Origin: Candidatus Pantoea persica
GTDB taxonomy: Bacteria > Pseudomonadota > Gammaproteobacteria > Enterobacterales > Enterobacteriaceae
Assembly: GCF_013753875.1 (NCBI RefSeq)
Contig: NZ_SMDS01000016.1
Coordinates: forward strand, 124,001-188,000
Direction: 5' to 3'
DNA: 64,000 nucleotides
Part shown: in pieces, positions 62,123 to 64,000 of the stretch
Layout of the letters: each line of letters begins with the position of its first letter
Position numbering within the stretch: the stretch's first letter is position 1
The notes under the pieces: model-generated
Told to the model about the DNA's origin: nothing
The model's input: the letters and a program-made list of their open reading frames with translations, nothing else
Databases searched by the model: none
Translations under genes and position numbers: made by a program

Positions 62123-62152
62123 TTGACGGAAGATCAACCCATGCGCTATAGT
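62123..62152 (+). promoter_or_regulatory. sigma-70 promoter of the antirepressor operon
   Basis: TTGACG (62123-62128) and TATAGT (62147-62152) are spaced by 18 bases. Transcription should begin near 62158-62160, ahead of the target boxes and c4 RNA. The position matches the promoter of IsrK/c4 operons. Confidence 0.8.
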
Positions 62153-62157
62153 CGCTC

Positions 62158-62240
62158 TGCATCTGCAAATTCAGGTGCCGGGTTTAGTACCCCGGATAAC
62201 TAACAAGGCGCATAACACACGCCTACAGCGTGTTTTTTTA
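62158..62240 (+). ncRNA. IsrK-like short leader RNA
   Basis: The RNA from the promoter at 62123-62152 to the terminator at 62217-62239 is about 80 nt. It contains box a (TTAGTACC, 62184-62191) and box b (CTAACAAGG, 62200-62208), the targets of the c4 RNA. Salmonella IsrK is a RNA of similar size made from the same position of a prophage antirepressor operon. Ends are inferred from promoter and terminator, not mapped. Confidence 0.6.
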
Positions 62241-62384
62241 TGCGTCAGTCCGCCATATCAGAATAATGGTGGGCTGGATGGGGGAGCCGCAAGGCTCGCC
62301 GGGTCCTTGTTAGCCGGTCGTACTAACCCTATCCAGCTCGCCACCATACAGAGCTTAGTACCTCTAGGTGGTGATGTTCCTTAA
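62175..62384 (+). CDS. Ash/Icd-like small protein overlapping the c4 RNA
   Basis: A GTG-started frame of 69 codons runs through the c4 RNA and stops 20 bases before the antirepressor ATG. RLQRVFLCVSPPYQNNGGLD-GGAARLAGSLLAGRTNPIQLATIQ resembles Ash/Icd-like proteins encoded at the same place in P1/P4-type phages. The ribosome site is weak. In P1 the icd gene product inhibits cell division and is translationally coupled to ant. Whether it is translated here is uncertain. Confidence 0.5.
   Translation: MPGLVPRITNKAHNTRLQRVFLCVSPPYQNNGGLDGGAARLAGSLLAGRTNPIQLATIQSLVPLGGDVP
62217..62239 (+). terminator. intrinsic terminator in the antirepressor leader
   Basis: The stem ACACGC / GCGTGT with CTACA loop is followed by six T. 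It lies after the first pair of boxes and before the c4 RNA, so it would limit full-length transcription. Confidence 0.8.
62266..62347 (+). ncRNA. c4-type antisense RNA
   Basis: A closing stem pairs ATGGTGG with CCACCAT (62341-62347) and GCTGGAT with ATCCAGC (62331-62337), leaving a 3-base bulge. Inside is GAGCC-GCAA-GGCTC (62284-62297), a GNRA hairpin, and a CCGG/CCGG arm. TCCTTGTTAG (62304-62313) is the exact complement of CTAACAAGGA at the antirepressor ribosome site (62385-62394). GTACTAA (62320-62326) is the complement of TTAGTAC in box a. This is the plan of P1/P4 c4 RNA. Confidence 0.78.
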
Positions 62385-62404
62385 CTAACAAGGAAATCAT
62401 TACT

Positions 62405-63163
62405 ATGACAACGTCAATGTTCCGCAATACCGTTATTGAAACCATCTCCCACAACGGGCAGATCTGGTTCACTTCTACCGAGCTTGCTAAAGCGCTCGAG
62501 TACTCCAGCGTCAAATCGGTTACTAACCTTTACAACCGGAATCGAGATGAGTTCACAGAGGGTATGTCATTGGTCATTGATTCAGTGACCAATGGAATAA
62601 ACAATAGCTTACGCAAGATTGGGCTTCGCATTTTCTCCCTGCACGGCGCTCACCTGATTGCAATGTTCGCCAACACGCCGATCTCCAAAGAGTTCCGTAA
62701 ATGGGTATTGGATATCCTCGACAAAGAAACCAGTATCCCACAATACAAATCCCAAGCCGCCGAACTGTTCAACAATGATGATACCCGTTGCCTGACCCAT
62801 TTGGTCTGGAGCATGGCGAACGGCTTTCACTTTGACCGCGCCTGGACACAGGCTATCTGGTATGCCCTGCGCCGTGTAACCGGCGTACCCTCCCCTCAGC
62901 ACTTCGAAATCCGGCAACTCCCCCTGCTGGCCGAAGAGTGCCGCAGTATTTACGGCATTACCAACACGCTCAAGGGTGCCATCTTCGACGCTGAGAAGCA
63001 GACGATACGCCGTGTTCTGCGTCACCGTGAAGATGAAGCTATCGTACTGGGCGAGATGCAGCACATGCTTGAAGAGAGCACTCAGCAGCATTACGGCGTC
63101 ATGACCCATGCGCTCGAAAAATGGCAACAGGCGAACGTTAACCAGTTCCTGCAACGCCACTAA
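62405..63163 (+). CDS. phage antirepressor with BRO-N domain
   Basis: A 252-aa open protein. ATG 62405 follows AAGGA (62390-62394), which is box b of the c4 control. N-terminal BRO-N: IETISHNGQIWFTSTELAKALEYSSVKSVTNLYNR and FSLHGAHLIAMFANTPISKEFRKWVLDILDKE. The C-terminal domain (WTQAIWYALRRVTGVPS, LPLLAEECRSIYGIT) is of a type found in such antirepressors. It is expected to bind and neutralise a phage repressor. Intact, unlike the neighbour at 61313. Confidence 0.85.
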   Translation: MTTSMFRNTVIETISHNGQIWFTSTELAKALEYSSVKSVTNLYNRNRDEFTEGMSLVIDSVTNGINNSLRKIGLRIFSLHGAHLIAMFANTPISKEFRKWVLDILDKETSIPQYKSQAAELFNNDDTRCLTHLVWSMANGFHFDRAWTQAIWYALRRVTGVPSPQHFEIRQLPLLAEECRSIYGITNTLKGAIFDAEKQTIRRVLRHREDEAIVLGEMQHMLEESTQQHYGVMTHALEKWQQANVNQFLQRH

Positions 63164-63176
63164 CCCACTAATCCCG

Positions 63177-63195
63177 CCCCGGTATCGTGCCGGGG
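63177..63195 (+). terminator. hairpin after the antirepressor gene
   Basis: CCCCGG / CCGGGG stem with a 7-base loop, followed only by TTCC. It lies 14 bases after the antirepressor stop. The poor T-run makes it at best a weak terminator. Confidence 0.4.
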
Positions 63196-63231
63196 TTCCA
63201 TTAATCACATTCACTTGTGAGGAGATTGATC

Positions 63232-63981
63232 ATGCAAAATTTAACAATTGCACAAACATTAACCATGTCCAGCCGCGAGATTGCGGAGCTGACAGAAAAG
63301 CAACATAAGAACGTCAAGCGAGACATCGAAAAGATGCTCGTTGAACTGGGAGAAGATACGCTCAGTTTTGAGCATATCTATCTGGACTCCATGAATCGCC
63401 AGCAGACTGAGTATCTTCTCGACCGCGACCACACCGAATGCCTGCTCACAGGCTACAGCGCCATTCAACGCATGCGCGTTATCAAACGCTGGCATGAGCT
63501 TGAAGAGCGTGCAAGCCAGTTTACTATACCACAAACCTATCCAGAGGCCCTGCGCCTCGCCGCCGAACTGGCAGAGGAAACCCAGCAGCTAAAACTGATC
63601 AACAAAGAGCAGGAGGCTGAAATCCACGACCTCAAGAGCCTGTTCAAGGAGGTCATGACCCCTATCCAGTTCTGCAAAATGCTCAACGGTGTTAACACCC
63701 AGAAAGTGAACCAGTGGTTAGCAGAGCGTAACTGGCTCTACAACGAAAGCCAATCCGGTACCCGTTGGCGCGCCACGTCGTACGCCCGAGACAAATATCT
63801 GACTGAGCACCAACATCTGACTAGCGTTCATGGTGCCGATGACTTCATTAAGCACCAGCCGGTACTCCTTCGTAAAGGCGCTGAACGCCTCTACGTCCTT
63901 TACCGTCGTGGCAAAGTGCCCATGAAACTCAACTGGAACGGCGATTTTACCCACCAGAAGCACGTCAGCCTTGCATCGTGA
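63232..63981 (+). CDS. Rha-family phage regulator with KilA-C-type C-terminus
   Basis: ATG 63232 is chosen because GAGGAG lies at 63219-63224, and it gives 249 aa. The N-terminal Rha domain reads MSSREIAELTEKQHKNVKRDIEKML, then YLLDRDHTECLLTGYSAIQRMRVIKRWHELEE. A coiled segment (EETQQLKLINKEQEAEIHDL) links to a C-terminal domain (NTQKVNQWLAERNWLYNES, RWRATSYARDKYLTEH), typical for phage antirepressors. Intact. Rha proteins can interfere with phage growth when host IHF is absent. Confidence 0.87.
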   Translation: MQNLTIAQTLTMSSREIAELTEKQHKNVKRDIEKMLVELGEDTLSFEHIYLDSMNRQQTEYLLDRDHTECLLTGYSAIQRMRVIKRWHELEERASQFTIPQTYPEALRLAAELAEETQQLKLINKEQEAEIHDLKSLFKEVMTPIQFCKMLNGVNTQKVNQWLAERNWLYNESQSGTRWRATSYARDKYLTEHQHLTSVHGADDFIKHQPVLLRKGAERLYVLYRRGKVPMKLNWNGDFTHQKHVSLAS

Positions 63982-63993
63982 GAGGAACAACGA

Positions 63994-64000
63994 ATGAAAC
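63994..64000 (+). CDS. possible start of the next phage gene
   Basis: ATG at 63994 is preceded by GAGAGGAACAACG, a usable ribosome site, 12 bases after the Rha-gene stop. Only ATGAAAC is inside the window, so nothing can be said about the product. Confidence 0.35.

Noticed and set aside
62141..62203. 20-residue peptide MRYSRSASANSGAGFSTPDN in the antirepressor leader
   Set aside because: Its ATG overlaps the -10 region of the promoter, so the transcript starts downstream of it and the frame cannot be translated from this promoter.

Overview
The window is a GC-rich enterobacterial chromosome segment. Gene content and order follow the Escherichia coli backbone read in reverse: gltIJKL, ybeL, leuS to lipA, tatE, cspE, pagP, argU-folD, cysS, lpxH-purEK, ybbPA-tesA-ybbO-cnoX-qmcA-ybbJ-cueR-copA, ybaP, ybaK, ushA, ybaL, gsk, hemH, adk, htpG, recR-ybaB-dnaX, apt, priC, rsmS, acrR-acrA. 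Protein similarity is that of a relative of Pantoea, Erwinia or Sodalis; the genus cannot be fixed by reading alone. The last 4.4 kb is a prophage fragment.

The dominant feature is decay. About half of the protein genes carry frameshifts, in-frame stops or internal deletions, and the damage is not random. Housekeeping genes are open at full length: leuS, lptE, holA, nadD, rsfS, mrdA, mrdB, dacA, lipB, lipA, folD, cysS, lpxH, purE, purK, hemH, adk, htpG, dnaX and apt. Uptake, efflux, copper handling, salvage, envelope modification, regulators and some repair genes are broken: gltJ, gltL, rlmH, rlpA, pagP, hcxB, gntT, an Fe-alcohol dehydrogenase, ybbA/ybbP, tesA, cnoX, qmcA, cueR, copA, ybaK, two LysR regulators, a PACE pump, ushA, gsk, recR, priC, acrR and acrA. 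This is what a recently host-restricted bacterium, such as an insect symbiont in early genome erosion, would look like. Most nonsense codons are TAG and many lie in CTAG, a tetranucleotide that is normally rare in enterobacteria but occurs here about once per kilobase.

Layout: 1-2.9 kb, a broken glutamate/aspartate ABC operon and ybeL. 3.1-16.5 kb, a nearly intact run for aminoacylation, LPS export, DNA polymerase clamp loading, NAD synthesis, the elongasome (mrdA-mrdB-dacA) and lipoylation, interrupted only by rlmH and rlpA. 16.6-23.7 kb, tatE and cspE followed by a graveyard of sugar-acid and alcohol metabolism genes, ending at argU. 23.8-30.7 kb, folD, cysS, lpxH and purEK with broken neighbours. 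30.9-42.9 kb, mostly pseudogenes. 43.4-56.3 kb, ybaL, hemH, adk, htpG, ybaB, dnaX (with its programmed frameshift signal) and apt, separated by broken genes. 56.4-59.6 kb, ybaN, priC, rsmS and a decayed acrR-acrA pair. At about 59.6 kb acrA is cut and joined to the inside of a phage recombinase gene.

The prophage part (59.6-64 kb) carries Red-type bet and exo remnants, a DUF1640-like coiled-coil membrane gene on the opposite strand, and three antirepressor-type regulators. Between the first and second antirepressor lies a compact RNA regulation module: a strong promoter, an IsrK-like short RNA ending at an intrinsic terminator, a c4-type antisense RNA, and duplicated target boxes, one of which covers the ribosome binding site of the intact antirepressor gene. 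This is the best-preserved regulatory system in the window.
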